Positions 1 to 8,501 of a stretch of DNA of 64,000 nt are shown piece after piece. How positions within the stretch are numbered: position 1 is the first letter of the stretch; each line of letters starts with the position of its first letter. The DNA is taken from contig JAHECR010000002.1 of NCBI GenBank assembly GCA_024641655.1, positions 1-64,000 of the forward strand. Reading direction: 5' to 3'. The notes below the pieces were generated by a model. It made no database searches. It was given only the letters and a program-made list of their open reading frames with translations, and was not told the origin of the DNA. Source of the DNA: Acidimicrobiaceae bacterium. Its GTDB lineage: Bacteria; Actinomycetota; Acidimicrobiia; Acidimicrobiales; UBA8592. A program made the translations under genes and the position numbers.

Positions 1-243
1 TTCGGCGGCCTCGTTCACGACCCGATCAGCGTCGCCCTCAACCGACAGGTCGCCGGTCACCGCGATCACCTGAGCACCATGGGCTTCGGCGAGCTCGGCG
101 GCGGCAGCGGTCCCCGAGGTGGCGTCACGGCTCACGATCGCCACGTCGGCGCCCTCTTCGGCGAGCACGGTGGCCGTGGCGAAGCCCATCCCGCGGGTCC
201 CCCCGACCACCAGGTACGGCCTCCCTCTCACTCCAAGATCCAC
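1..243 (-). CDS. SDR family oxidoreductase, N-terminal part (cut by window edge)
   Basis: The minus strand encodes the first 81 residues of a short-chain dehydrogenase; the rest lies beyond base 1. The nucleotide-binding glycine motif GGTRGMG is at residues 14-20 and a VSRD segment that usually ends the second beta strand follows near residue 41. The start is taken as GTG at 243; a second in-frame GTG at 231 would lose four residues. It is the last gene of a minus-strand pair with the LLM oxidoreductase 273 bases upstream. NAD(P)-dependent alcohol/ketone oxidoreduction is the family role. The substrate is unknown because the active site lies outside the window. Confidence 0.85.
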   Translation of the reverse strand, partial: MDLGVRGRPYLVVGGTRGMGFATATVLAEEGADVAIVSRDATSGTAAAAELAEAHGAQVIAVTGDLSVEGDADRVVNEAAE

Positions 244-516
244 GAAACCGATCCCCCTTGCGCTTGTGCACGACGTTCGCAGCCCCCAGGCGCGAGGAGC
301 AGATCTTCGCACAACGGCGCATGACTCGCCGCGGCGAGGCGGAGGTGACAGGAGGCGCGGTGCCGTTGACTTGGTTCGGATCGGGCTCGAGCATCCACGG
401 CACCGACGTGCTCGGCCTCCGCAATCGGTCGGCCACCGAGACCGTCGTGGGCCCCCTGTCAACGGTCTCGCCACGCCGGGCAGCTGGCGTCTGCGCCTCC
501 CGCCGCGCGGCTCGCC
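244..516. other. Intergenic stretch without a recognised gene
   Basis: These 273 bases separate two minus-strand genes. The open frames here have no recognisable family signature. No clear hairpin, repeat or promoter was seen. Confidence 0.4.
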
Positions 517-1383
517 TCAGCCGACCGCGCTGATGACGTCGTCGGCGAAGCGTTTGATGAAGTCGACGATGCCGTCCACCGAGGCGCCCGCAGCGCCCAT
601 CGGGGCCACGATCAAGCGCGTGGCGCCGATGTCCTCGGCCCGGCGGATCGCGTCGAGGTCCCCCGCATGGGACCCACCCAGGGTGACCTCGAAGGGCTCG
701 TCGGCGCGTCCGGCGTCGGCGCGTTCGGCCATGATGAGGTCGAGCTTCGCGCTGACGTCGTCGAGATCAGCCGAACCGATCTCGATCCAGCCGTCACCGA
801 GCCGACCAGCCCGACGCAGCGCCGGCTTCGATACACCACCGACCTCGATCGGGATGTGCCGATGCCGCGGCTTCGGCTGGAATTTCACCGGCCCGAAGTC
901 GAAATGCTCGTTGTGGACCGCGATCACGTCGTCGGTCCAGAGACTCCGGATCAGGGGGATCATGGCGTCGGCGCGCTTCCCGCGATCGTGGAAGCCCCGG
1001 CCCACGACGTCGAACTCCTCCTCGAGCCAGCCCACGCCCACCCCCATCGTGACCCGCCCGTTCGACAGCCGATCGAGCGTCACCACCGAACGGGCCACCT
1101 CCACGGGATGGCGGAGCGGCAGCACGTACACATTGGTGGCGAGCCGGATCGTGGAGGTCGCGTGCGCGATGTAGGCGAGCACCACCCAGACGTCGAACAA
1201 CGGGGTGTCGGGCGATACCGGCGGATAGCCGGAGTCGCTGTAGAGATACGTCGGCGGGATCTCCTCCGGGAAGATCAGGTGCTCGGGCATCCACACCGAT
1301 TCGAAGCCGTTGTCCTCCGCCGCGCTGGCGATGTCGCCGTAGAACCGTGGGCTCACACCGAACAACGGCAGTCCGAACTTCAT
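517..1383 (-). CDS. LLM class F420-dependent oxidoreductase
   Basis: This 288-residue luciferase-like monooxygenase-fold protein begins MKFGLPLFG, the typical family N-terminus. It carries WMPEHL near residue 31, a TNVYVLPLRHP strand, and the GVGVGWLEEEF block that in this family surrounds the F420/flavin pocket. A GAGGAGG Shine-Dalgarno sequence lies just upstream of the ATG. Actinobacterial relatives (Rv2161c type) use reduced or oxidised F420 for hydride transfer on varied substrates. The frame stays open upstream to 1557, but the family start and ribosome site fix the ATG at 1383. The substrate is unknown. Two further LLM proteins lie at 6894 and 10084. Confidence 0.9.
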   Translation of the reverse strand: MKFGLPLFGVSPRFYGDIASAAEDNGFESVWMPEHLIFPEEIPPTYLYSDSGYPPVSPDTPLFDVWVVLAYIAHATSTIRLATNVYVLPLRHPVEVARSVVTLDRLSNGRVTMGVGVGWLEEEFDVVGRGFHDRGKRADAMIPLIRSLWTDDVIAVHNEHFDFGPVKFQPKPRHRHIPIEVGGVSKPALRRAGRLGDGWIEIGSADLDDVSAKLDLIMAERADAGRADEPFEVTLGGSHAGDLDAIRRAEDIGATRLIVAPMGAAGASVDGIVDFIKRFADDVISAVG

Positions 1384-1574
1384 GTCGATCCTCCTCGACC
1401 GCGCCGGGGTGCGCGAGGCGAAGGATCGTAGCGGCCGGCCAGCGCCCGACTCCTCTTCGCCGACCTGCACTCCGGTCGCCGCCTCAGATCCGAGCTGGTC
1501 CCGCGAGGGCGAGGCCAGCGTGGCCGCCAGGCGCCAGGTAGGGTCCGCTCGACACACCGTCGCCAGGGGGAAAC

Positions 1575-2399
1575 ATGTTCGATCTCAGCTCGATGGACAC
1601 CGCATTCGATCTCTCACCGGGTTTGGACCTCACAGGGAAGAAGGCCCTCGTGACCGGTGGGGGCACCGGGATCGGCGAGGCCACGGCGAAGGTGCTCGCC
1701 GGTCGCGGCTGCGACGTCGTGGTGGCGAGCCGCAAGGTCGACAACTGCACCCGGGTTGCTTCGGAGATCGAGACAGCGACCGGGCGCCAGGCGATCGCCA
1801 TGACGCTCGACGTGCGCGACGACGCCTCGTGCGAAGCGACCGTCCAAGCCGCGATCTCGGCGCTCGGCGGGATCGACATCCTCGTGAACAATGCCGGAGG
1901 GAGTTACATGTTTCCCTTCCTCCAGACCGGCATGGATCGCTTCGACAACAACATGGCGCTGAATCTGCGGGGGCCCTACCAGCTGATCCAGTTGGTGGCC
2001 CCGACGATGATCGAGCGCGGCGGGGGCTCCATCGTCAACATCTCCTCCGCCGCCGGCGTCCAGGGCGTGCGCGGCGGCGCCGTCTACAGCGCGTCCAAGG
2101 CCGGGCTCCAGATGCTCACCCGCGTCGTGGCCTCCGAGTTGGGCCCGAAGGGCATCCGGTGCAATGCGATCGCTGTCGGTGCCGTCGCTTCCGAGGGCGC
2201 GCTTCGAGCGTGGGAGCGGTTCGGTATGACACCCGAGTCCGCCGGCGCCCGCGCACCATTGCGTCGGGTCGGCCAACCACTCGACATCGCGATGGGCGTC
2301 TTCTACTTCTGCAGCGAGCTGTCCTCGTGGGTTTCGGGCCAGACACTGTCGATCGACGGTGGGCCTGCCATCGGGGGCGGCCTTCCCGACGAAGACTGA
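1575..2399 (+). CDS. SDR family NAD(P)-dependent oxidoreductase
   Basis: This 274-residue classical SDR has the cofactor motif TGGGTGIG at residues 27-34 and NNAG at 105-108. The catalytic set is Ser157/158, Tyr171 and Lys175 (YSASK), and the C-terminus carries an SIDGG motif near residue 260. A purine-rich AGGGGGAAA site precedes the ATG. It is divergent from the LLM gene and convergent with the thiolase-fold gene. The wording of the motifs suggests a 2,4-dienoyl-CoA reductase or 3-hydroxyacyl-CoA dehydrogenase-like role in acyl-CoA breakdown. That role is inference from the surrounding catabolic genes. Confidence 0.92.
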   Translation: MFDLSSMDTAFDLSPGLDLTGKKALVTGGGTGIGEATAKVLAGRGCDVVVASRKVDNCTRVASEIETATGRQAIAMTLDVRDDASCEATVQAAISALGGIDILVNNAGGSYMFPFLQTGMDRFDNNMALNLRGPYQLIQLVAPTMIERGGGSIVNISSAAGVQGVRGGAVYSASKAGLQMLTRVVASELGPKGIRCNAIAVGAVASEGALRAWERFGMTPESAGARAPLRRVGQPLDIAMGVFYFCSELSSWVSGQTLSIDGGPAIGGGLPDED

Positions 2400-2469
2400 G
2401 CCCTCGGCGCGGGTCGCCTCGGACGGCGGGCCGGCGGCGGTGCAGTGAGAACGCGCCGGCGCTCGACGC

Positions 2470-3636
2470 TCAGCGAGTGAGCAACATGCACCCGGCGATC
2501 GGCCCCCCGCCGTTGGAGACGACCGCGACCTCGGCGTCTTTCACCTGGCGCGCATGTCCGTGTCCCCGGAGCTGGATGCACGCCTCGTAGAGCACCCAGT
2601 AGCCATGCATGCGTCCGGCGGAAAGCTGCCCTCCATAGGTGTTGAGCGGGAGTTCGCCGTGGAGGGAGATGCGCTCACCACCCTCCATGAAGGGGCCACC
2701 TTCGCCGGGCTTGCAGAACCCGAGGGCCTCGAGCCACGCCAGGGTGAGGTACGTGAAACCGTCGTAGAGCTCGGCAACGTCGACATCTGCAGGCTTGAGG
2801 TCGGTCCGGCTCCACATCTCGGTCGCGGCGTCGACCGAGGCCATGTTGGGGTAGTCGGCTCGCTGGTCCCAGCCGCCGGTGCCGGGCGACCCGCCAATCG
2901 CCTGGACCCGCACCGGCGGATTCGGGCAATCCGGCGCGTAGTCCGCAGCCGACACCACCACGGCAATGGACCCGTCGATGGGCACGTCGCAGTCGAGCAG
3001 ACCCAAGGGGTCCGAGATCATCCGCGCGCTCAGGTAGTCATCGAGGGTGATCGGCTCGCGGTAGCAGGCACGCGGATTGAGCGACGCGTTGTGACGGCTG
3101 TTGACGGCTAGCGCTCCCAGCTGTTCACGGGTGGTGCCGTACAGGTGCATGTGGCGCTTGGCGTGCATCGCCAGCCAGTTGACCGCGGAGTACGCGTGGA
3201 ACGTGAGGAGCGTGGCCATCTGCTCCATGCCCCTCGGTGGCGGGTCCGATGATGGTTCGGCTTCGCCGCCGCCTGGGGGGCCCTGGTTGACGATGGCACC
3301 ACCCATCATCTGCACGGTGCGGTAGACGAGCACGTGGCGCGCTCGACCGCTCGCCACGGCCATGAACGCCGACATGACCGGCGACAACAAGCCGCCGGTG
3401 TCGAAACCGCCCCCTCGGTAGCCGACCTCGAGTCCGAGGTCGGCGATCACCTCCGCGATCGGGGTCTCGCCCATCGTGGAGATGCCGTCGATGTCTGCCG
3501 GCGTGAGCCCGGCGTCGGAGATCGCATGCATGGCCGACTCACGGGTGAGCTCGAGACCGGGGATTCCGGTCTTGCGGCCGATCTGCGAGATCCCGATACC
3601 GGAGATGATTGCGTTGCGCTCAGCGATGTCGACCAT
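2470..3636 (-). CDS. SCP2-type thiolase-fold protein lacking the nucleophilic Cys (Ltp2-like aldolase candidate)
   Basis: This 388-residue thiolase-superfamily protein belongs to the lipid-transfer/acetyl-CoA acetyltransferase group. Where SCP2 thiolases have an ACATG-type nucleophile, this one reads GGFDTGGLL (residues 76-84), so the catalytic Cys is absent. The usual HDCF motif is replaced by YDGF (Tyr291), and the C-terminal NPSGG block reads NTYGG (Tyr334). Ltp2-type retro-aldolases of steroid side-chain degradation are Cys-less and use two tyrosines with a DUF35 partner. The divergent DUF35 gene begins 77 bases away. The start at 3636 is supported by a TACGCT -10 element 7 bases upstream. 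Aldolase activity is inference. Confidence 0.85.
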   Translation of the reverse strand: MVDIAERNAIISGIGISQIGRKTGIPGLELTRESAMHAISDAGLTPADIDGISTMGETPIAEVIADLGLEVGYRGGGFDTGGLLSPVMSAFMAVASGRARHVLVYRTVQMMGGAIVNQGPPGGGEAEPSSDPPPRGMEQMATLLTFHAYSAVNWLAMHAKRHMHLYGTTREQLGALAVNSRHNASLNPRACYREPITLDDYLSARMISDPLGLLDCDVPIDGSIAVVVSAADYAPDCPNPPVRVQAIGGSPGTGGWDQRADYPNMASVDAATEMWSRTDLKPADVDVAELYDGFTYLTLAWLEALGFCKPGEGGPFMEGGERISLHGELPLNTYGGQLSAGRMHGYWVLYEACIQLRGHGHARQVKDAEVAVVSNGGGPIAGCMLLTR

Positions 3637-3643
3637 GCGGGGG

Positions 3644-3649
3644 AGCGTA
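3644..3649 (-). promoter_or_regulatory. -10 element for a leaderless transcript (thiolase-fold gene)
   Basis: TACGCT on the minus strand ends 7 bases before the ATG at 3636, so transcription would begin at or next to the start codon. No Shine-Dalgarno sequence is present. Confidence 0.55.
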
Positions 3650-3700
3650 GCCAAGGTGGCCGAGCCACGAAGACTTGGGCCGGCCAGCGCGCTCGCACCC

Positions 3701-3706
3701 TATAGT
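3701..3706 (+). promoter_or_regulatory. -10 element for a leaderless transcript (DUF35 gene)
   Basis: TATAGT ends 7 bases before the ATG at 3714. It is back to back with the minus-strand element at 3644-3649, giving a compact divergent promoter for the thiolase-fold/DUF35 pair. Confidence 0.6.
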
Positions 3707-3713
3707 CGGGTCG

Positions 3714-4130
3714 ATGGCTGACACCGCTCCACCACCGCCGAGGATCCCGCCTCCGATCACCGACGCCAGCCGGGCGTTCTGGACCGGCGGCGCCGACGGC
3801 CAGCTCCTCATCCAACGTTGTGATGCCTGCGACCGCTGGATCCACCCTCCCGAGGGGGCCTGCCCCCACTGTGGCGGTGGACTCATCGCCGCACCGGTGA
3901 GTGGCAAAGGAACGATCTTCACGTTCACCGTCAACCGTCATCAGTACCACCCCGACGTACCGCCGCCCTATGTGGTGGCCATCGTCGAGCTCGGCGAACA
4001 ACCCGGCCTCCGGTTCACCACCAACATCGTGAACTGCGACCACGACACCTTGCAGATCGGCGCGCCGGTTCGCGTGGTGTTCGAGCGAGCCGGCGAGGCC
4101 TGGGTGCCGGTCTTCGAACCCGACGCCTGA
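3714..4130 (+). CDS. Zn-ribbon/OB-fold DUF35 protein, partner of thiolase-fold enzyme
   Basis: This 138-residue protein has an N-terminal helix, a zinc ribbon with Cys36, Cys39, Cys50 and Cys53 (C-x2-C-x10-C-x2-C), and then an OB-fold. That is the DUF35 architecture also found at the C-terminus of ChsH2. DUF35 proteins bind SCP2-type thiolases or Ltp2-type aldolases, help present acyl-CoA and are needed for activity. The divergent neighbour is such a thiolase-fold protein, so a two-subunit complex is likely. The start at 3714 is chosen because it sits 7 bases after TATAGT; an upstream in-frame start at 3675 would overlap the promoter. Confidence 0.9.
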   Translation: MADTAPPPPRIPPPITDASRAFWTGGADGQLLIQRCDACDRWIHPPEGACPHCGGGLIAAPVSGKGTIFTFTVNRHQYHPDVPPPYVVAIVELGEQPGLRFTTNIVNCDHDTLQIGAPVRVVFERAGEAWVPVFEPDA

Positions 4131-4256
4131 CACCGTCTAAGACGCAGTTCGTCGACGGGGACAACCTGCCGGCCTCTTCGATCGCGACCTCGTTGCCAGA
4201 TGGCTGCCCGCACCCTCACGCGCCTGTCCGGATCGCCCGCCGGCGAAGGCGGCGTG

Positions 4257-4661
4257 TCAGCGGCGCCACATGAGCGCGAGGGCGATCCCGTCGGGGTCCT
4301 TGAAGTTCAAGATGGCGCCGGGGGGCACGTCGAGCGGCCCGGAGTGGTCGATGCCGAGACCGTCGAGGTGTGCCGCCCAGTCGTCGAGGTCCGAGCGCGT
4401 CCCGACGGCGAACGCGAAATGGTCGAGGCCCGTGTGGGTCGGATCGAATGGCGCATCGGCGCGGGCGTAGAACTCCGAGAGCCCGATCAACAGGCTGGTT
4501 CCGGGCAAGCCGAGGACGGCGGCGTGGCGATGGTCGGCGGGTTCGTCCATCACCACCTCCGCCCCGAATACCCGCTGGTACCAGGCCAGCGACCGTTCGA
4601 AGTTGCCGACAGAAAACGCGATGTGGCTTGCCCCGGAAGTGTGCACGCCCCATCCTTTCAT
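4257..4661 (-). CDS. VOC (glyoxalase/bleomycin-resistance fold) family protein
   Basis: This 134-residue single vicinal-oxygen-chelate module starts MKGWGVH. It has possible metal ligands His13 and the His of LDHFAFAV, but the C-terminal DPDGIALAL strand lacks the glutamate normally found there. Metal binding may therefore be incomplete or use another residue. It lies downstream of, and in the same direction as, the extradiol dioxygenase gene at 4763. The frame remains open into that gene, but the family start fits 4661. Function is unknown; an aromatic or fatty-acid ring-cleavage context is plausible. Confidence 0.8.
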   Translation of the reverse strand: MKGWGVHTSGASHIAFSVGNFERSLAWYQRVFGAEVVMDEPADHRHAAVLGLPGTSLLIGLSEFYARADAPFDPTHTGLDHFAFAVGTRSDLDDWAAHLDGLGIDHSGPLDVPPGAILNFKDPDGIALALMWRR

Positions 4662-4762
4662 CTCCGCGCCCGTCTGCGCGCCCCCCGGCACCGCCGACGG
4701 CGAGCACCGAGACGACTGCCCCACGACCACACAGGCACAGCGACCGGATCCGGGTCGGTCGC

Positions 4763-5620
4763 TCACACCGGGCTGCGGTGGCCCCAAAGGCTGGGTTTGG
4801 TGATCTCGGTGACGGTCCAGGTGGCGTCGTCGACGAGGCGGCCGCCACAGCCGATCTCGACGTCGAACCCCGACGGGCTGCGGCTGTAGAACGACACCAT
4901 CTGGTCGTTCGGGTGCTTTCCCAGGTCCCTGGAGATCGGCACGCCCAGCGCGCGGTGACGGTCCAACGCATAGCCCACATCGTCGAGGGTTCGCTTCTCG
5001 AACATGAAGTGGTACAGCGCCGCTTCGTCCGCTGTCGACAGTGCCAGGCTGTGATGCCTCGGGTTGCAGTGCAGGAACAACACCTCGGACCCGCCGGGAC
5101 GGAAATGGTCGCTGACGCGGAACCCGAGCACATCGACGTAGAAGGCCACGCTGGACGCGAACGCGGGCGTACCCAGCACGATGTGGCCGAGGCCGAGCGG
5201 TCCGGCAACGAAGCCAGACCCACCTCTGGGGGCGGTGAAGGGCTCGTGATCGAGAACGGGTCCCCAGAAGAGCTCGAGGCGAAACCCTCCGGGGTCGGTC
5301 GTGTGGATGAGTCCGCAGACCCGTCGCCGGGCCCGTTCGGCCTCAGAGGAAGGCCGCACCTCGTGACCTGCTGCCGCCAATTCGTCGGCGGCCTGGTCCA
5401 ACGCGCGTCCATCGGCAAGCTCCCATCCGGCGAAAGCGAGCCCCTCTCGGTCGTCGGCTTGCTGCACGATCACCCGGTAGGGCCGCTCGTCGATCCTGAC
5501 GAGGAGGTCGTCGCTGCCCTCGGCGGGAGCGACCGCCGCACCGAGGGTGTCGGCATAGTTCCTCCACTCTTCGCCATCGCGCACGTCGAGCCCGATGTAT
5601 CCCAGCGCCCGCACATCCAT
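4763..5620 (-). CDS. Type I extradiol (catecholic) dioxygenase, BphC/HsaC-like
   Basis: This 285-residue two-module VOC dioxygenase has the standard length. The iron ligands correspond to His146, His189/190 (RHHSLAL) and Glu255 (DVEIG). The second-shell residues are also present in GKHPNDQMVSFY: His236 and Tyr245. All catalytic positions are therefore intact. Family members split 2,3-dihydroxybiphenyl or steroid catechols next to the diol with O2. No complete biphenyl or steroid ring operon surrounds it, so the catechol is unknown. It is transcribed ahead of the small VOC gene at 4257. Confidence 0.93.
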   Translation of the reverse strand: MDVRALGYIGLDVRDGEEWRNYADTLGAAVAPAEGSDDLLVRIDERPYRVIVQQADDREGLAFAGWELADGRALDQAADELAAAGHEVRPSSEAERARRRVCGLIHTTDPGGFRLELFWGPVLDHEPFTAPRGGSGFVAGPLGLGHIVLGTPAFASSVAFYVDVLGFRVSDHFRPGGSEVLFLHCNPRHHSLALSTADEAALYHFMFEKRTLDDVGYALDRHRALGVPISRDLGKHPNDQMVSFYSRSPSGFDVEIGCGGRLVDDATWTVTEITKPSLWGHRSPV

Positions 5621-5685
5621 GGCCCACCTCCGTGAGTGTCCCGACTGCGCTGACAGTACAGGAACCCAACCCCCGTGATCCTGCC

Positions 5686-6087
5686 TCAGGGGGCGCCCGC
5701 CCGGCGGGGTCCGCTGCCGTAGGTGCGGGTGATGATTTCCAGGCTGTGCCCGTCGGGGTCGGGGAAGTACACGCCTCGTCCACCGTCGTGGTGGTTGGTC
5801 TGTTGGGCGTGGTTGCGCCCGGGGTCGGCCCAGTAGGGAAGGCCTCGTTCGACGACGCGATCGAAGATCTCGTCGAACTGTTGCTCGGTCACCAGGAACG
5901 CGTAGTGCTGCCGGGTGATGGCATCACTCGCCTGCCGGTAGTCGAGGCTCACGCCGTTTCCCGCCTCGACGACCATGAAGTGACCGAAGGCAACGGGTGG
6001 ATCGAACCCCATGACCTCGGCCAGGAACGTGGCCGAAGCGACGGGATCGCTTGCCGAGACGATCGTGTGGTTGAGCTGGGGTCGCAT
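5686..6087 (-). CDS. VOC family protein (single-module, metal ligands present)
   Basis: This 133-residue VOC protein carries His7 (LNHTIV), His61 (HYAFLV) and Glu117 (HSLEI), positions that match metal ligands of glyoxalase/dioxygenase modules. It ends with a proline/arginine tail. It is upstream of and co-oriented with the two-module dioxygenase (65 bases apart), so a joint transcript is likely. The chosen ATG at 6087 gives the normal VOC N-terminus; upstream in-frame codons encode low-complexity sequence. The substrate is unknown. Confidence 0.85.
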   Translation of the reverse strand: MRPQLNHTIVSASDPVASATFLAEVMGFDPPVAFGHFMVVEAGNGVSLDYRQASDAITRQHYAFLVTEQQFDEIFDRVVERGLPYWADPGRNHAQQTNHHDGGRGVYFPDPDGHSLEIITRTYGSGPRRAGAP

Positions 6088-6202
6088 CGAGCCACTGCCC
6101 TCCTCGACGGGTCGGTTCCTGCACCGACCCTCTCGTGACGAACCGAGCGTAGTTGCGCCCGAACCGGTCGTGCCGGCGCCGGCGCCAGGCCCGAGATCGG
6201 CG

Positions 6203-6880
6203 TCAGACGTCGCCGTGTTCGAGAGCGAGCACCAATCGCCGGACCGACCGGACGCCCAGGTGGACGAACGTGGGCGCCGGCACCCTTCGGCGGCGTTGGG
6301 GCAGCAGCTGCACAATGGTGAGGTTCATCGACGGGCTCGGGTAGATCCGCAGGGTCGCCGCCCGCCCGAATCGACCGGGAAACAGACCGACCCGGACCCG
6401 CCACGCCACCCCCCACTTCGACTCGAGCTCGATCGACGTGGCATCGAGGCGCATCCATGGCACACGCCAACTACCCAACCCACCGCCGAGTGCCATCGCC
6501 ACGACCCTGCGGGGATCCGCCAGCACGGGTGCGCGTACCTCATCGCGTGCGTGGAGCCGGCTCACCGCACCGACGCGCGGCGCAGACCCGATCACCACCC
6601 GCGACGCTCCGGGGGCCGATCCCGTGTCGGGCTCGACGGCACGCTCGTAGTCGCAGGCACGTGCCGTCGACTCCCCCGCCCACGCCGCCTCGACCTGCGC
6701 GCCCATCTCGTCGAAAAGCGCTCCGGCGTCATCGACCCAGAGCACTTCGATCGTGGGCAACTCGTCGGCTAGTCCCGCATGACGCCGCATCTCCGGCAAC
6801 GTAACCCCGATCCCACGATTCGTCGAGGACCGCGCCGGGAGGAACGGGTCGGGCCCTCGCAGCGGTCCAGGGAGCGCCAC
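6203..6880 (-). CDS. Conserved-looking protein of unknown function
   Basis: This 225-residue protein matches no family I recognise. It has an acidic N-terminal half (IEVLWVDDAGALFDEMGAQ), a Gly-rich segment near residue 130, and a basic stretch QRRRRV near residue 200 before a C-terminal helix. No signal peptide or membrane span is clear. The start is uncertain: GTG at 6880, 13 bases after the LLM gene stop, or ATG at 6790, which gives 195 residues and has GGAG before it. Its tight spacing to the LLM gene suggests co-transcription. Confidence 0.6.
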   Translation of the reverse strand: MALPGPLRGPDPFLPARSSTNRGIGVTLPEMRRHAGLADELPTIEVLWVDDAGALFDEMGAQVEAAWAGESTARACDYERAVEPDTGSAPGASRVVIGSAPRVGAVSRLHARDEVRAPVLADPRRVVAMALGGGLGSWRVPWMRLDATSIELESKWGVAWRVRVGLFPGRFGRAATLRIYPSPSMNLTIVQLLPQRRRRVPAPTFVHLGVRSVRRLVLALEHGDV

Positions 6881-6893
6881 GTGCGACGGAGAG

Positions 6894-7760
6894 CTAGCGC
6901 AGTTCGGGGATCATCTCGGCGTACCGGTCGATGAACGGCATGGTCGTCGAGGGGTCGTCCCAGCCGATTCGTGAGCCGCCCACGACCGTGCGTTCCACGC
7001 CGAGGGACGCGTAATACTGCAGCGTCTCCAGCGTCGGATCACCGAAGGTCAACAGGTTGATCGGCACCTCCCCACGTCCGGCCTCGGCCGCAGCCTGGCG
7101 GAACAGCCTGATCTTCTTCTCGATGCGCCCGCTCCTCACATCACCCAGAGCGACATCCATGGGCATCCACACGTCGGCCCAACGCACTGCGTGGGCGGTG
7201 CCCAACCTGCCGCTCATGCCGCACACCACCGGAATCTCCGGCTGCAGCGGTTTGGGGAGGCTCCACACCGGGTCGAAGTCGAAGTACTCCCCATGGAATT
7301 CGGCCTCCTCGTCGGTCCACAGGCAGCGCAGCGCGGCCACGCACTCCTCGAGGGCCAGGTACCGTCGGCTCCAGGGAACGTCGCTGTGGTTGGCCAGCTC
7401 CTCCCGGTTCCAGCCGACGCCGACGCCGTACAGCACGCGCCCTCTCGAGAGCCGGTCGAGGGTGGCAACGGTCTTCGCGAGCGCCAACACGTGATGCTGC
7501 AGCGACAGCGACACCGCCGTGCCGACCTTGAGCGTGGAGGTCGCGCTCGCAGCCAGCATCAGCCCCACGTAGGGGTCCATCATGCGCGTGTACGGCCCGG
7601 GCAGCTCGCCACCCGCGGGGTAGGGCGTGTCCCGGGACGTCGGGATGTGGGTGTGCTCACCCATCCAGAGCGACTCGAAGCCGCGATCCTCCAGGGCGCG
7701 CGCCAGCACGTCGGGAGCGACCTCTTCGGGCGTGTTCATCGACGAGAAACCCAGCTGCAC
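6894..7760 (-). CDS. LLM class F420-dependent oxidoreductase
   Basis: This 288-residue luciferase-like protein begins (V/M)QLGFSSMNTPEEV. The GTG at 7760 follows a GGGAGG ribosome site at 5 bases; the longer frame to 7799 adds a non-family extension. Motifs include WMGEHTHIP near residue 33, the VATLDRLSRGRVLYGVGVGWN block near 100-125 and a conserved FGDPTLE segment. Family members reduce or oxidise ketones, alcohols or enones with F420. It lies ahead of the unknown gene at 6203. Confidence 0.9.
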   Translation of the reverse strand: MQLGFSSMNTPEEVAPDVLARALEDRGFESLWMGEHTHIPTSRDTPYPAGGELPGPYTRMMDPYVGLMLAASATSTLKVGTAVSLSLQHHVLALAKTVATLDRLSRGRVLYGVGVGWNREELANHSDVPWSRRYLALEECVAALRCLWTDEEAEFHGEYFDFDPVWSLPKPLQPEIPVVCGMSGRLGTAHAVRWADVWMPMDVALGDVRSGRIEKKIRLFRQAAAEAGRGEVPINLLTFGDPTLETLQYYASLGVERTVVGGSRIGWDDPSTTMPFIDRYAEMIPELR

Positions 7761-7841
7761 GAATCCTCCCAGGCTCGCTACCGCGACGGCGGTCGGCACC
7801 GTAGCCCAACGCTGCGGGCCGGCGCCCCGTGTCGATCGCCG

Positions 7842-8483
7842 TCAGCGGGTTGCGGTGCCGATGATGAAGTCCGGCAGGTAGAGGCCAGGCTTCATGACCG
7901 TGTGCTCGAGCTCGACCGCGGCGAACCCCGCGGACTCGATGACTGCTGCCGTGTCGCGATGGACCTCGCAGCCGTTGAGCAACCACCGATGCGGCCGGTT
8001 GAGGACCTTCTGGATGCGCCGCATCGTCGATCCCGGTCGTGCGCCGACGTGCTCGATGAAGAAGTACGTCCCTCCGGGACGCAAGACCCTTCGGATCTCG
8101 CGCAGCACCTGGCGTTGGTCGGTCACGCCGCACAGCACCAGCGTGCCGACGACCCCGTCGACGGACGCGTCATCGACGTCGAGGTGCTCACCACGCAGCA
8201 TCCGAATCTCGAGGTCGACGCCGTTGGCTTCGGCGTGCGAGCGAAGGCGTTCGTGCATCGCAGGGTTGGGTTCGATCCCGATGACGTGCACCCCGTCGCG
8301 GTAATAGGGCATGTTGGCGCCGGCACCGGGCCCGATCTCGACGAGCGTGCCCTCCATTGCACCGATGACTTCCTGCTTGCGCCGGCCGTGCTGGGCGTTC
8401 GACCCCTTGGCGGTGGCATCGAGCAGCCAGGCCTCGAACCGGCCCCTACGGGGCTGGGCGGTGAAGTCGATCGCCTCAGCCAT
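7842..8483 (-). CDS. Class I SAM-dependent methyltransferase (UbiE/METTL7-like)
   Basis: This 213-residue protein has the SAM motif I VEIGPGAGANMPYY near residue 50, motif II GIEPNP, and post-I segments GVVGTLVLCGV and LRPGGTYFFIEHVG. This resembles Methyltransf_11 enzymes and the METTL7 group acting on small lipophilic thiols or quinones. The ATG at 8483 is preferred to 8498. It sits 18 bases after the ECH stop in the same direction, so it is probably the last gene of the 13464-7842 unit. The acceptor is unknown. Confidence 0.88.
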   Translation of the reverse strand: MAEAIDFTAQPRRGRFEAWLLDATAKGSNAQHGRRKQEVIGAMEGTLVEIGPGAGANMPYYRDGVHVIGIEPNPAMHERLRSHAEANGVDLEIRMLRGEHLDVDDASVDGVVGTLVLCGVTDQRQVLREIRRVLRPGGTYFFIEHVGARPGSTMRRIQKVLNRPHRWLLNGCEVHRDTAAVIESAGFAAVELEHTVMKPGLYLPDFIIGTATR

Positions 8484-8501
8484 GGGCGTGGACCTCACGC
8501 G

